A DNA stretch of 64,000 nt from Stachybotrys elegans. Lineage: Eukaryota > Ascomycota > Sordariomycetes > Hypocreales > Stachybotryaceae. Location: positions 2,418,001-2,482,000 of the forward strand of contig JAGPNK010000004.1 in NCBI GenBank assembly GCA_020746835.1, in the 5' to 3' direction. Made by a program: the position numbers and the translations under genes. Every line of letters begins with the position of its first letter. Positions within the stretch are counted from its first letter, which is position 1. The notes below the pieces were generated by a model. The model did not search any database, had not been told where the DNA came from, and saw only the letters and a list, made by a program, of their open reading frames with translations. This document shows, piece after piece, positions 23,315 to 35,524 of this stretch.

Positions 23315-24725
23315 CTATGTGGGAACAAAGTAAAACTCGGGCAGCTTGGGGGTATAGTACATGGTCATGTAAAGACCAGTCTTGGGGGCCCAGGTCAATG
23401 AGATCCAGGTGTGAGCCAGTCCACCGTTACCCGAGTCAAGCCTGTGCTTGGGACTGCAAGTTGGCAGGTTAGCAGATATCCAGATTCATACCAAGGGAGC
23501 ACTTCACTTACAAAGCCGCAGATAGATCAGGCTCATAGCGATCAGCCAAAGTGCCATGTCCATACTTGGCAAACCACCCAGAAAGCACCTGGGAAATCTC
23601 GGCGTCCGTCTCGCCGAGCCATGAGCCAGGCATGTGCATCTTGACCTCGATATCAGGCACAGCCTGGCCCTCCTGCGCAGGTCTCATCTCAAAGACGAAG
23701 ACGCCCTTTCCGCGAGAGCTAGGCAGAACGTCCTTATCACGGACGCTTGGGTCCGAGGCGTCAAGCCCAAATAGATGGCACCAAAACTCGGCAATGGCCT
23801 TGAGGCCCTCAGCCATGGATGTGCCGCCGATGGCGCCGCCCAGGCTGAAGACATCCTGCGCATCAGCGAGCTTGCTAATGGCAGCGTCCGTGTAGATCTT
23901 GATTCTGGAGGACGCGGTATCGGCGACGCAGTCGTTGGAGAACATGAAGACCTGAGGGGCTTCGGACTTGCTCGTGTCGAACGACTTGAGGTACGAATCA
24001 AACTTGTCGACAGAAGCGTTGTAGGTACCCCAAGGGCCGTCGCACTTTCGGATGGCGTCAAAGACAATCGACTTGACGGGAATACCAGTGTGGATGCTCT
24101 TGAGGCCGGGGAGGAAGTAGGCCTTGGCCACAATGTCGCTACCCGGCTCCATGTCAAATGCAATCAGGACACGTGTGAGCGGGCGGTTGGGCGGGCTCTT
24201 GGCGATGATGTCGGCAGCGTGATCTTCGGGAGCGTTGCTCTCGTTGAGGAAGAGGTGGAAGCGCGTCAGGTCAAGACCAGGCACGTCCTTGGACCCCAGC
24301 ATCTTGGTGAGGAAGTCATCGGCCGCCTTCTGGTTGAGGGGATCGGCAGCGGTGCCAGTCTTGGGGTTGGACGGCTCAATTGTGAAGCGGATGGTCTGGC
24401 CAGCCTTCTTCTCCTTCCAGTTGAGACTCCACTCGAGAGGAGAGCCATCATGCGTGAAGGAAGAGGTGTAGTGAGGCTTTCCGTTGACGGGGCGAGGGCC
24501 CATGGCAGGGAGAATCCAGCGGTTGAACCAGCTGAGGTAGTACAGCTTCTTCTCCTCATTGTACTGGCTGGTGCTGAGAAGCGTGTTCAGGGACTGGCCC
24601 AGCGCCTCGGACCAGAAGGCCTGGTCCTCTTGAGCAGAGGGACCCTTGGTGATGGGCTCGAACTGGCTGGAAGCCGGGATGGCTGAAGCAACGGAAGCAG
24701 CCATGGTGTGGGAGATGGATGTCAA
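23315..24725 (-). CDS. DMATS-type aromatic prenyltransferase (ABBA fold)
   Basis: Soluble, metal-independent enzyme that transfers a prenyl group (usually from DMAPP) to an aromatic carbon. Exon 1 (24725-23512) and exon 2 (23453-23315) join across a 58-nt intron to give 450 residues, the usual family length. Visible landmarks: FWSEALGQSLNTLL near the N-terminus, WILPAMGPRP, the substrate-side SFTHDGSPLEWSLNW, LTRVLIAFDMEP with a conserved K in VAKAYFLPGLKS, and C-terminal HTWISLTWAPKTGLYMTMYYTPK. Stopping at the exon-1 TAA would lose the last ABBA strand, so the spliced form is preferred. The SPLEWSLNW form is closer in feel to polyketide-type prenyltransferases than to indole ones; this is judgement, not a search. 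It is divergent from a cupin gene across 619 bp. Confidence 0.9.
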
Positions 24726-25344
24726 GGAGTTTAGCCTCGAATGGTCCTTAATGGTGTGATTGAAGAGATGTCAAAGTAGAGGTGCACAGTTTCGGGTTCC
24801 AGTGCAAGATACTGGTCCACCAGACAGCAGGGGATTTGACGAAGGTCATAAACGAATCCTCCTGCATAGCACAGGACGTGCCAAGCTCGCAAGACCTCGG
24901 AGTTCTCATGCCCTCTCGTAAGCCTTACACATCTATTCCTAACTAGTTGGACACTGAATTTGTCTGATGAGCCTACCCCTCTGCATATGAACGTGCATGA
25001 GAGATGCGCTTCGACTCAATGTGGCAAACCTCGGAGTTTCCTAGCCGCATGATCATCCTTGCCTCCTCCTCCCAGCGCCGAACCGGGAACCTTACTCCGC
25101 TGCAGGGCGGTTTCATGTTTCGGACCCGAATTCACGACTCCGACTTCTTGGATGCTCGGAGGTTACGCGTTGTAATCGAGTCTTCGGCCTCGGAGATGAT
25201 GTCCTCCTCGCTTGTAGGCTATATCTGCTGTCTTGATCCGCGATTGTTCTGCCATCTCGATCATCATTCAGTCAACAACTCAGCTTCACCTGAAAATCAC
25301 ATTCCCATCAAACTCTGCCATCTTCACCACAAACCTTCTTTACA
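24726..25344. promoter_or_regulatory. Shared promoter region, prenyltransferase and cupin
   Basis: A 619-bp divergent intergenic region. CGG/CCG triplets of the sort bound by Zn2Cys6 proteins occur several times between about 25075 and 25200 (for example GGACCCG, GCTCGGAGG, CCTCGGAG). No single palindrome stands out. Confidence 0.45.
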
Positions 25345-26037
25345 ATGTCTACCTCTGGCCCCTGCACCGAGTTCCCCGCCCCGGGTCTTCGCGTCCCCAA
25401 CCGTTACCTGTCTGGACACAACGAGAAGGGCGAGGCCGTCTTTCTGAAGGCAAATCTCACTTCCATGTTCCTTGAATCGACCTCATGCTAACAGTTGGCC
25501 AGACTGACCATGGCGACCACACCTCCGTGATGCTTGGCGGCGCCGCTGCCCAGAACATCTTCTATGGCACTGACAGCTGCCCTGTCGATCTCAACGACAA
25601 CAAGGACCTCAAGTTCATGGAGAAGAACGTAAGATACCTCGTGTACCAATCTCCTCATCTCTTATTCTGACAATTGGAAGCCTCCTCTGCACAACCCCAA
25701 CGGCTTCCTTGCCCGCATGATCGACTTCGCCCCCGGTACCGAGTCCGAATTCCACCGCTCCATCTGCTGTGTCGTCGGCACCGTGTGCGAGGGCGAGATG
25801 GAGTTCTCTCTGAGCAGCGGCGAGAAGCGCATCATGGTTCCTGGAGACGTCTCCGTCAACCGTGCCGCCATGCACAAGTGGCGCAACGTCTCCTCCACCA
25901 AGCCTGCTCGTGTCCTCTACTTCCTGATTGATGTCAAGCCTGTCATTGTGAACGGCCAGGAGTTGGAGTTTGACTGCGGTGTTCTGATGGATGAGTACGC
26001 TTCGTACGGCGACTCTGAAGGTCCCAACAAGAAGTAA
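25345..26037 (+). CDS. Cupin-domain protein 1 of the cluster
   Basis: Small single-domain cupin, 195 residues, exons 25345-25449, 25503-25628 and 25681-26037. The cupin core reads MIDFAPGTESEFHRS, EGEMEFSLSSGE, PGDVSVNRAAMHKWRN and VLYFLIDVKP. The canonical HxH of motif 1 is replaced by a single H (FHRS), and motif 2 keeps H in MHKW, so metal binding may be reduced or different. It is homologous along its length to the cupin at 58.6 kb, which carries FLSTDVGDH where this one has FLKTDHGDH. That alignment fixes intron 1, which starts with GC rather than GT and is therefore a GC-AG intron. Cupins of this kind occur in salicylaldehyde-type clusters; the exact reaction is not settled here. Confidence 0.85.
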
Positions 26038-26754
26038 ACGGTGCCGATGAGGGCCTGTTGCGTGGCGGGAAGTGACAGAATATGCGTGGCTTCCTTATTT
26101 GGCTTTTTGTTGCATCACTATTAAGACATAATAGATTGAGGATCTGCCGTCAATGTCTATTCTTCCAGTTCATTCGCTTCAAGTGATGAATTGTTAGGAA
26201 AGTAAGGCTTGTGAAAGAAATGGATGAGGTTGTGTTGCGCAGCTATCATGATGAACCGGTCGTATATGCCCTACCTTTCGTCACAATCATGTGTCAAATG
26301 TTGAGAAGAACAAAGCAAATCCCTCGATGCAGCTTGCCCGTGTCAACACACTTGCATGAGGGGATGTGAACCTGCCTAGAACAACAAAGGTTGCGTGAGA
26401 GATATGACCTTGTAGGAGCTGCCTGGGTCTGTGCTGCATGCTATGTATCCAAAGATGATGGCATGGTGTGCGACAGTGGATGCAGGGTGGGTGTGTCGAG
26501 TGACAGGAACGGAGAAATAGAATGAAATCAAGATCACAAAACGTGATCTGTGGGCGTAGTCTAGCTATATACCGAGTCAGACATCACCTTTATGGCACAG
26601 CAAACGCCCGCAAGCACGCAATAAAATACCAAAATAAGACAAGCATTCCGCCTACCCCTCATCTGCCCTTCTCTTGTAATCCACCCCCCGCTGTATCATG
26701 TAGTCATTGAATCATGTGAACCCGAAGGAGCATGTGCCAGGGCCAGCCTGCCAG
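26038..26754. other. Convergent 3' flanks, no gene recognised
   Basis: About 0.7 kb between the cupin and the leftward regulator. No domain-bearing frame, repeat or RNA gene seen. Confidence 0.45.
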
Positions 26755-28479
26755 CTAGACAAAAGTGGGAGTGACCAGGCAGCGCGAAATGGCCATGGTC
26801 ATCTTGTTCCAGTAGCTGATGTTCTCGACCGCCAAGTCTTCCTGGACCCAGATGGTCTTGAGAATATCCTTAGCCTGGTACCAGCAGCGCGAAGAGCTCT
26901 TCTTCTCGGTGCGGGAGATGAGGTCGAGAATAATGACGCGCTGTTCATCGGTTCGCGCTTCTGCGCCGAGGATGACAATGGGGAACTGTCGAGGACACGA
27001 CTCGAGCTGTGAAATGATAGAAAAGGACCTTTCAATGTACTGTTGGATCTTTGTTGGCTGCTTAAGCAGGCTCTCACATGACCGACCTAGGTAGACGAGC
27101 ATGGCAAGCTGGAAGAGTTGCATGACGCTCGCCGAGTCTGCTTGCGTGGCATCAGCGGTGTTGGAGGGATCTAGCAATGGAAGGCTCCGAATGCGCCAAT
27201 CCAGCACGCTCAGGAACCCCTTGTAGTCGTCCATGCTGTCGAAGGAACCGGCCGCGGTGCTGTCTCCAGACACAGCCTCACATATTTGTGATAGCAGCTC
27301 GAGGATGGTGCATGACACGCTGGAAGCCTATTTGATGTCAATAGTAAGTCCTGTCAGTTTAGCGCCACAAGAATTCATGCTGCCCACGCACATTCGTATC
27401 GGGAATAATGGGGGCCGATGTTATTTGAGTCCCGATAGTATCCCTCTGCCAGTGCCGCAGAGAAAACCGGGCAGAGACATCATGGTAGTGGACCCAGTCC
27501 AGCAGGACAGACAGCGCAGCGTCCCCCTGGAGCACATCGCTGCAGGTCGCAGTGATGAGCTGCTTGACCCGGCCTATATAGCCGGTCCACTGATCTGAGG
27601 TGCAAGAGGATTGGTGTGTCTGGATGCATGAGCCTGGTCAGCATTGACTCGCCGTGGCACTCAAGAATAGAAACAAACTCAAGCAAACAGGACAAACAGG
27701 AAGGAAGGAGGGGCGTAAGGTTGGTTGCGTTGTGATCAGCATACCTCAAATGAGCACAGCAGCATCCCGGTTGCCACATGCTGAACCGCTTCCATGGTAC
27801 CCAAGGACGAAGAGCGGGAGGCCTCAGCAAGTTTACTCAGAGCATTGATCTTCAACTCAACAGCTTGCCCATTGACTCCACTACGATGGAGCGACGAGAA
27901 GGACAGAATGGCCTGCAGAACAGCCTCAGCCGAGGGCGTGTTGGTCGCAAGGGCGATTCGGATCAGCGTGTCGCCAAGGCTGGTGGGCTCATGGCCAAAG
28001 ATGGCCAGCGACTGGGAAGCTTCGCATTGAACTGGGGTTGCATTGCTCGTGTTAGAATGCAGGAGACCCCGGTGTCATTTTTGATACACCATTGAAAGGG
28101 AAAAGGCACACTTACAATATTCGAACAGGTCCCTCTCCTGGGCATGCACCCGTGAAGGATTCCAGCTCATGGGCACCTCTAGAGGCAAGACATTGTGGCC
28201 TGACGGCAAGCTCGTCGAGGTGTTGTGTAGCTCGATATCCCAATACGACACATGGACGAAGCGTGCATCCGAGACATTGACCTTGGCAGGAATATTACCC
28301 CCAGCAGCAAACGCATCATTGGATTGCGTGTGGGGAGTCTTGAGGACCACGGCGCGCCTGTTGTTCTCCCCTCGGGGCCAAGACAAGCGGATGCCGCCGG
28401 GGGCCTGGGCGGCTTCCCGGTCCGCTTTCAGGGCACGGGATAGGGGGCACTCTAGCTGCCGGTAGTCGTACATGGTCAT
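26755..28479 (-). CDS. Fungal_trans_2-type regulator lacking a Zn2Cys6 domain
   Basis: The minus strand codes for a regulator-like protein in several exons: 28479 to about 28127, about 28030 to 27745, about 27605 to 27395, and 27327 to 26755. It has the post-zinc-cluster signature RLSWPRGENNRRAVVL, then HVSYWDIELHN, then SQSLAIFGHEPTSLGDTLIRIALA, AVLQAILSFSSLHRSGV and VQHVATGMLLCSFE. The tail has ILELLSQICEAV and KDILKTIWVQEDL. These follow the order of the fungal_trans_2 (PF11951) regulators, which usually begin with a CxxCxxxRxxKCD cluster just before the SWPR segment. Here the N-terminus has a single Cys (LECPLSR), and no upstream minus-strand frame supplies the cluster. It may be a truncated regulator, a cofactor, or have an undetected 5' exon. 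Confidence 0.75.
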
Positions 28480-29942
28480 AGGGTTGCAGTTACTGTTATC
28501 GCGGGAAAATCTTTATGTGCAGGACGGATGGGGAGGGGTTATGCCGTCTCGTTGTGCGTATAGGTCGGGTGGACTGATAGACAAGGCCAGCATTCCACGC
28601 CAGAAGCTGGCCGGAGCGCCGTGGCCTTTTAGGGGTCGGCTCAGCATACTTGCCGTTTCTGTGGAGGGCGTCTTACACTGCAGCAGCGTGGGTCAGCAAC
28701 CGAGTTGCTGTTTCTTGAGAGGATGTGTTACATTGCAGCATGGTGGAGATGACGGGGGCCAGGGACTTTTTCATTTAGCCCTGTCATCATGTCCGTGCGA
28801 GCAGGGCCGCGGCTTTGTGTAGTTACGGGGTATGTAGCTGTCGATCTCTTTGGCTCGCTTCTTCGTCTAAAGCTTGTACGCGGAGCAGCCCGTCAAGAAG
28901 GAGGGGGGGGTTCTATTCGGTCACAGCCCGGTTGTTAAGCGCAAGGTACTGGACACCCGTGTTTCCTGTTTAGCGGCTTACTTCCTTGCCCACACGTCCA
29001 CGGCCATGTTGCCATGTTTTCCCCTTCCATGTAGAGTGTTCCGTGGGGGTTTCGGTCAGGCCATAAGTGCTTACCAAGCTAAGGCAAAGTGGTTCATAAT
29101 TGTCGAGAGTAAGCCTAGTCCAATCTGGCTGTTGCCCGCGGCCCTGATAGGATAAGCACATCCATGGCTTATCTATGCAGAGGCCATGGAGTCTCGTCTG
29201 TCAGCCTGGCGCTGTCAAGCCGCCTCCTGTGCCTTCCTCTTTGGTTGTGTCGGTTGAAGCCGTCGGTTCGCGACCCTGCAAGGCCCCCACGACGAATATA
29301 GCAATTCATCGTTCCCGGGAGCTGGTTGGGCCACCCTTGCTTGACAAGTCCGTGTGGGTGTGTCTCGGCACGCCGCTCTAGTAGGTAGAATCTGAGACCA
29401 TCGTTTGTGCGGAAAAGATGCCGGCACGTTGTCGACTAGGATGTCCATATGCAGCATCCAGGTACCAGGCCTTGACGAGGTAACCATCCAAGCGCCGCAA
29501 CGTGGGTTTGATGAACAAGGGACGGTATCCAATGCGCCGGACCCAGGCTCTTCTGGGCTGAGGGCCCGCCTCGGCTGAGCCTGCTGAGCCGCCATTGTCG
29601 AGGGCAGACGGCGAAACATGCCACCTTCACACGGGCTGAGCTGACGAGTTGATGATGGTGGTGACGCTAAGACGCCCTGTCGACGGGATCCTCCATCATC
29701 ATCTAAGTCATCCTGGCGGATGAAAAACCGCCCGGGCAGTGGAATAGGGGCTAAGGCCACGCGAAGGCGTCTTCGACAGGCCACTTTTGGCGTTCTAGAA
29801 GGATTCTAGTATCCGTGGCGTCCGGGGCGCACTGGACATATAAATGCCATAGCCTTCTGTGGTTTTCCCGATGTCGAAAAGCCCATCATCTCTTGTGTCT
29901 GCGTCGTCACTGAGCTGAATCGTAACGAGTCGTGTCAAAGTC
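28480..29942. other. Long divergent intergenic region (1.46 kb)
   Basis: Lies between the leftward regulator and the rightward BBE oxidase. A 189-codon minus frame (29215-29784) is Pro/Arg-rich and lacks domains; it is more likely chance in GC-rich DNA. The last about 130 bp before 29943, with TATAAAT near 29839, look like the BBE promoter. Confidence 0.45.
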
Positions 29943-31725
29943 ATGTCCCTGTTGTCTCTCCTCGCCTGCAGCCTCTTGGCCTTGCCGGCCCTCGTTGCCG
30001 GCTCCCCCTTGCCTCCGCCCCTAAGTTACTTTCGCAGGAACCCAATCACACGCCGCGAGATCAACGATGCTACGGTGAGGAGGGAGTTAGGTCCACTCCT
30101 CTCCAATGGCACGCTCATGTACGGCCCAGAGCAGACTGCCTTTGACACCATGACGGAGAGGTGGAATCGATTTGTGGAGCCAGACGTCCGCGTTGTGGTT
30201 GTGCCCTTCGTGGAGTCAGACGTTGCCAAGATTGTACGCTTTCCTTGTGCCTCCCGCAGCCGTGGTGTATTGGTGGTGCTCACTGCCGATAGGTTCGCTA
30301 CTGCAACGAGAACAGCATCGATTTCCTCGTCAAGAATCGCGGCCATGGCTTCACCACATCGCTCAACAGCTTCAGCGGCCTGCAGATTAACATGGAGCGT
30401 CTGGCCGGCATTACCATCAGCGAGGACAAGACGACCGTCCTGCTCCAAGGTGGAGTATATGCCGGTCCAGTTATTGAGGCCCTCTGGGATGAGGGTTACA
30501 TTACTAGTAAGCAAGCAACCAGTCAGAGCATGCTAGAGGGGCGGTTGACTGACACAACACACCTGTAAAGCCACTGGATCTGCTGCATGCGTCGGCGTCC
30601 TAGGACCTTCTCTGGGCGGTGGCCACGGCCGACATGAGGGTCTCTACGGCCTGGTGTCGGACACCATCCTGCACTTCAATGTTGTTTTGGCCGATGGCAC
30701 CGCCGTTGGAGTCAATGCTACGAGCAACGAAGACCTTTTCTGGGCCCTTCAAGGCGCCGGCCACAACTTTGCCATTGTCACCAGCATTGTCAAAACAATC
30801 TACCCCCGGCAGTCGCCCACCTGGTACACCCACTCTTTTGTCTTCAGCCAAGACAAGCTCGAGACTATTTTCGAGCTTCTAAACGAGTTCCACACGAGCG
30901 ACAATGGGACCCTCCCTCCCCTCATGGGTGCCACCTATAGCTCCTTCGCCATGAACCCTTCCTTCAGCGAGACCGAGGTATGTGATTGGCAGCGTTAGCG
31001 CGTCCATCCCTGAAAGCTTGGCATTAACCTTGTATCCAGGCCGTAATTTCTGTTGGTTTTGACTACAACGGCCCCGCTGAGGAGGCCTTGGCGATGATCC
31101 AGCCCTTCACCGAGATCGAGTCCCTACAGGAAAGCGGCCGAGATGTCACATTCCCGGAGATCAGTGGCGTCGCGGCCGGCAGCTGTGGTGGTGCGGACTA
31201 CATCCTCTCCAGCGCCATGCTTCTCGAGTACAACATAACCACAGAGAGGCTGCTGTACAACCACTTCAACGAAAAGGTGGCGGCGAACCCTGAGCTTGGC
31301 GCCACGGCCTTCCTTTTGCACGAAGGGTACGCTACAGCTGGTATCAAGGCGATTGACCCCGCTTCGACCGCCTATGGTCATCGTGAGGAGAACTTCATCA
31401 TGTAAGTTGTTGCTCGCTACGTACTTGGGGGTTGTTGGCTAACAAGAACCTCTCCAGGCTCTTTGAGACGATTGTGCCAGAAGGCTCCGACCTTGCTGAG
31501 CCCGCGACGCAGTGGGCCAAGGAGTCGGTGGACATCTGGAACGCCGGCCAGCCTGACCGCCTCCCCAGCACGTATGTGAACTATGCGACCGGCAACGAGT
31601 GGGAGACTGTCGAGTCTGTCTACGGACACGAGGAATGGCGCCTGCAGCGTCTGGTCGACCTCAAGGCCAAGTACGATCCCTTGAACCGCTTCCGCTACTA
31701 CGTCCCCATCGAGGCCTCTCCCTGA
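29943..31725 (+). CDS. Secreted BBE-type FAD-linked oxidase
   Basis: Berberine-bridge-enzyme-like flavoprotein, probably bicovalently flavinylated. A cleavable signal peptide (about residues 1-20, LLSLLACSLLALPALVAG) directs it to the secretory route. The FAD_binding_4 domain shows KNRGHGFTTSLNSFSG (His of RGHG is the usual 8-alpha link) and TTGSAACVGVLGPSLGGGHG (Cys the expected 6-S link). The substrate domain follows, and the C-terminal BBE motif is present as YVNYATGNEW and YDPLNRFRYYVP. Predicted introns are 30234-30292, about 30508-30571, about 30977-31039 and about 31402-31457; the frame is open throughout. BBE oxidases in this pathway type oxidise alcohols or make aryl rings and lactones. 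The substrate here is unknown. Confidence 0.9.
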
Positions 31726-34029
31726 GCTTGGCAGGGTGGGTGTACAATTAGAGTATAGATGAGGGACACTCCCTGGACCCTTGTATTGGGCTGTGCTGCC
31801 CAAGGTGTCTATGTTGCACTTCTAGCTTTATTTCCTTCTTTCTTTCTTTGTTCTTTTTCTCTTCTTTTCTTCCCTCTTCTTCTCTTCTTTTCTCTGTTTG
31901 AGATACTATTTTTGTAAATATACAGACCTGATAAAAAGATGATCCCAACATTTCTCCAGATTTCAGTGCGACGTGTGGTGATTTACGAAGTTGAACAACA
32001 CAAGATCTAATGGGCTCCTCATTGTACCAGAACCCAACATCTGAGCAACTAGATCCCTTCTCTTGGCTGCAGAATCATGACGCGTATTGGAGAGGAGCTC
32101 CAACCATACGGCAATTACTGTAATCGCCTCAAGATGCTATATTTACCCAAGACAATTAGTTACGTGGTAGACTCCATATTCTTATCCACCTCTTGGCGCA
32201 CTGGCTACTATATAGACACCCCTTTCCATTTATCTCCGCTGTTTTCATGGGATATCCCTGATGGCGATCTCGTCTGGCCGGGGTTTTCACTTGGATCTGT
32301 GTACTTGGCATCACATCCCCCGCCAATTCAGGGCTGCTACGCAAGTCTTAAGAAGATGTTGATTCTGAGACCCGATGAGGATTAACGAGTTAGCACATCA
32401 GTCTCCAAATTTTCCAGGAGAGTCAGTACGTCTGTGTGAAGTGGCGTCTTGATAGTCATCTGAAAGGTGCCGACGACAATGTTGCGTACACCATGCAGCT
32501 ACCAACGGCCAGTACGAAAGAAGCTCCTCGCATGTTTCTTTCCACTCCAGAAACAGCAAGAGAAATACCCGGTGTTGGTGTGATTGGATAGGTAATATCA
32601 CGGGTTGTCTTGGTCTGTTAGCCATGTAAGCTATGAACACTGTCATCAGTATTGTTACGTCTACCCGGGTTTAAAACATCTGCTTGATCCTTGGACTAGC
32701 TCTTCTTTTTGGATGGCTAGCGGCACAGGGGTTTTCCCAGCATTTCCCTTCACCTGCCATCTACAACCATGAACTAGAGTAGGATCACAGCATCGCACTT
32801 TGGACTTTACGTGGCAATCCATGGAGACAGAGATATGCGACGATAAATTTACATAGTCATTTCTCTTTCATTCATATTCATTACATAGACCTTTATTCCC
32901 CAATATCTCCGTCACATCATGCGTATGCCATCAAGTCTGGTTACAGGCAGTTACCCTAGACTGTCAATACAATCGTGCTAGCTCCAAGTATACACAATTA
33001 AGATGCACCAACGGCATGTATTCCACTAAACGAGACTGCCAAAATAGAGCCCTTGGATTGTTGATCATTAGTGTGAAAGTGACCTGGACTTCTCCTCTGA
33101 TTCTAGGCCGCCCACTCTCCCCTGTCTCTGTCCTGCAAGAACACGAATCGACTGCTTCGCTGATCGCGCCATTTCCCTGCTTCATCTCGTGATGGACATG
33201 AACATGACGCTTCAGGCCCTATGAGCCATCATGGTGGATCTTTACCTTCGGAGTCTGGATTTTCCACAGGCTGCCACGTCAATTCCAAAGCTGACGGACC
33301 ATGCATGTGGAGGGGGGCAACGCCAAGAGTGGTGAGGGGTGCGAGTATCCATGCAGGCAGGGGCCAGGCCGATCAAATTGTGGAAGAATCAGCAAAACGG
33401 CATGGATCAACGTCCCTCTCAAGAGTTGCCAGAAGCCATCGCTTCCATCTTATCTGCAGGAGACTAGCAGGGCTCACACGTGCACCACCGCCTTGGTTAT
33501 GCCCTCAATGAAAGTCCGTCGCTTCAGCCGTGACGGGAGATGCTTTGCAAGGATAGAAAGTCCTTGCTACTATGCCGTAGTTCAGATTCGAAATCTCCGG
33601 CCGAGGACAAGATAGGAGATAGAAACTCAGCTGCATGGCGTGCTAGCAACCTCACATAGGAATCCTTGTCGACAGAGACCCTACCAGTATGTACCAAGAG
33701 AACCCTGGCGTCGGCTCGGGCTGTATTAGGAATGTCCCGTCGCCTCGACCACGCGAAGACGCATTTGACCTTCCGGACAGGGATTTGAGAAGATCGAATC
33801 AGCAACAAGTATGTGAGCTCTGTTTTCTACCTATTTTATCTGTAAGAGAAGTACTAGAATTACTAATAATTATGGATCAGCGCAGCTACACAACCAGCGT
33901 TGCTGAAGCGATATTGTGCCGCTAGTGTAGACTGTTATATAACATAATTTACATTAACGAGACAATCGTGACAAGAGTCTCCATTGCCTACCTGATACCG
34001 TTGCATCCCTTCGTTTATGCTTGCCCATA
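31726..34029. other. Gene-poor stretch (2.3 kb)
   Basis: No frame with a recognisable domain on either strand. It contains a pyrimidine-rich tract just after the BBE gene (31826-31899) and the promoter of the next SDR. The largest frames (32077-32385 and 33221-33511) are short and lack family motifs. Confidence 0.4.
31826..31899 (+). repeat. Pyrimidine-rich low-complexity tract
   Basis: About 74 nt almost entirely T and C (CTTTC, CTTCT units). It may be part of the 3' untranslated region of the BBE gene or a microsatellite. Confidence 0.8.
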
Positions 34030-35101
34030 ATGTCCCACTTACTGTCCGAGCGTGACGCTCTTTACGAATCCACCCGTCGCGGCTTTGTGGCCCGCTGCTT
34101 CACCAAGCCCAAGTCGCTGCCCCAGAATGTCAAATTCACAGACAAGGTAGCTGTCATCACTGGCAGTAACGCTGGCCTGGGCTTCGAGGCAGCCCGTCAG
34201 TTCCTGGCGCTTGGCCTGTCTCATCTGGTGATGGGAGTCCGTTCCCAGGCCAAGGGCGATGCGGCGGCTGCCTCGCTCCGCAAAGAGTTTCCCGCGGCAA
34301 CTGTCACTGTCTGGCTTCTCGATATGGATTCTTATGAGTCTGTTCAAGGGTTCGCTGCAAATGTCGCGACTTTGCCTCGCGTAGACTTTGCTATCCTCAA
34401 TGCGGGTGCTGTGAAGCAGACCTTTTCTATTGTGGCTTCTACAGGCCACGAAAGTTCGCTGCAGGCAAACTACCTGTCGACTGCTCTACTGGCTATCCTG
34501 CTGCTTCCAGTTCTGAAAGCCAAAAAGTCTGCATCAGGGGTTCCTGTCCTGTCTCTGGTCGGCTCTGACACGGCCTATATGGAGACGGTCAAGACCCAAG
34601 ATGGGATACTACACCACTTCGATAACCCAGAGGGCTATGCAAACATGCAGTGGTACGGCCGTGAGAAGCAGCTCCTTGCTCTGTTCGCAGCCAACCTTGC
34701 GGAGCTGGTCGATCCGAAAGACGTCCTGGTCCACACGGTAAACCCTGGTCTGGCCAAGGGCACTGCTCTGGGGCGCGAGTTCCCTGGCATCGTGAAGGTC
34801 GGGTTGACGGTGATGCAGAACATGCTTGGAAGGACACCCGAGGTTGGCGCATCCACTTATGTCGATGCCGTTGTCAATCACGGAGCAGAGAGCCACGGGT
34901 CATTTCTCAGCGAGTGGACTATCAAGCCGTATGTGACTCGCTACTCTCTCTTGGATTATGCTTACGCGAGACAGATTCCCAGTTGTCTATTACACTAAGA
35001 ATGGCCCGGAGTTTGTCGCACAGCTCTGGAAGGAAACGATGGAGGAACTTCAGTTTGCGGGTGTAACGCAGATCTTGGAAAGCCTCAAGAGTGGCAACTA
35101 G
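34030..35101 (+). CDS. Short-chain dehydrogenase/reductase (cluster SDR 1)
   Basis: NAD(P)-dependent SDR of 341 residues from exons 34030-34928 and 34975-35101. Cofactor motif TGSNAGLG is at about residue 43. The structural motif is ILNAGA where NNAG is usual, and catalytic Tyr/Lys are in WYGREK. The protein ends VVYYTKNGPEFVAQLW..LKSGN. The intron is only 46 nt; reading through it would end in a nonsense tail, and splicing restores a terminal segment (FPVVYYTKNG) typical of this SDR group. The TTG at 34021 was rejected as a start because ATG 34030 is the first Met in frame. It is likely one of three cluster reductases that set the oxidation state of the polyketide. Confidence 0.88.
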
Positions 35102-35524
35102 TCAGTCCGGCATTTACTCTACTTTAATGAATACCCTCCCTTTTGGCCACTCTCTTGATGTAGCGTCCTTTGCATTACCGTCTTGTGTAAACGCTATTGT
35201 ATGACTTCACGCATCAAGAATGAGCCATGTGACGAGATCTGCTGTCGGAGTTTCTTGGCGACAGAATTGGGTTTCATCAGTGTAACCTTGCACCACCTCT
35301 TTCCAGGTCACACAGGAAAAACAAAGTTGTTGACAGCATTGTATTTCTATACTACTATCTATAAAACGACCTCTCCACAAAAGAACAAAAAACGAAACGC
35401 TACCTCTCGGCTAAGAGACAATGTGACCACCGCTTGTAGTTCGTAAAAGTCATTATAAGCTGGAGCGGTGCCACCGATCAACGATGAGCACGCGCAATCC
35501 CAGCCCGTCGCAGTGAGGTGCATG
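35102..35524. other. Convergent 3' flanks
   Basis: About 420 bp between the SDR and the leftward Zn2Cys6 gene; A/T-rich, with nothing recognised. Confidence 0.5.

Noticed and set aside
23775..24686. 303-codon plus-strand frame
   Set aside because: Antisense to the prenyltransferase; low-complexity Val/Gly/Glu-rich with no family motif.
29215..29784. 189-codon minus-strand frame upstream of the BBE gene
   Set aside because: Pro/Arg-rich, no domain, no splice-supported extension, and it runs across the presumed promoter.
33221..33615. Overlapping plus-strand frames between BBE gene and SDR 1
   Set aside because: Short, no domain, no splice logic; probably chance frames.
34929..34998. Alternative C-terminus of SDR 1 by read-through
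   Set aside because: Splicing 34929-34974 restores a conserved terminal segment and a longer frame to 35101.
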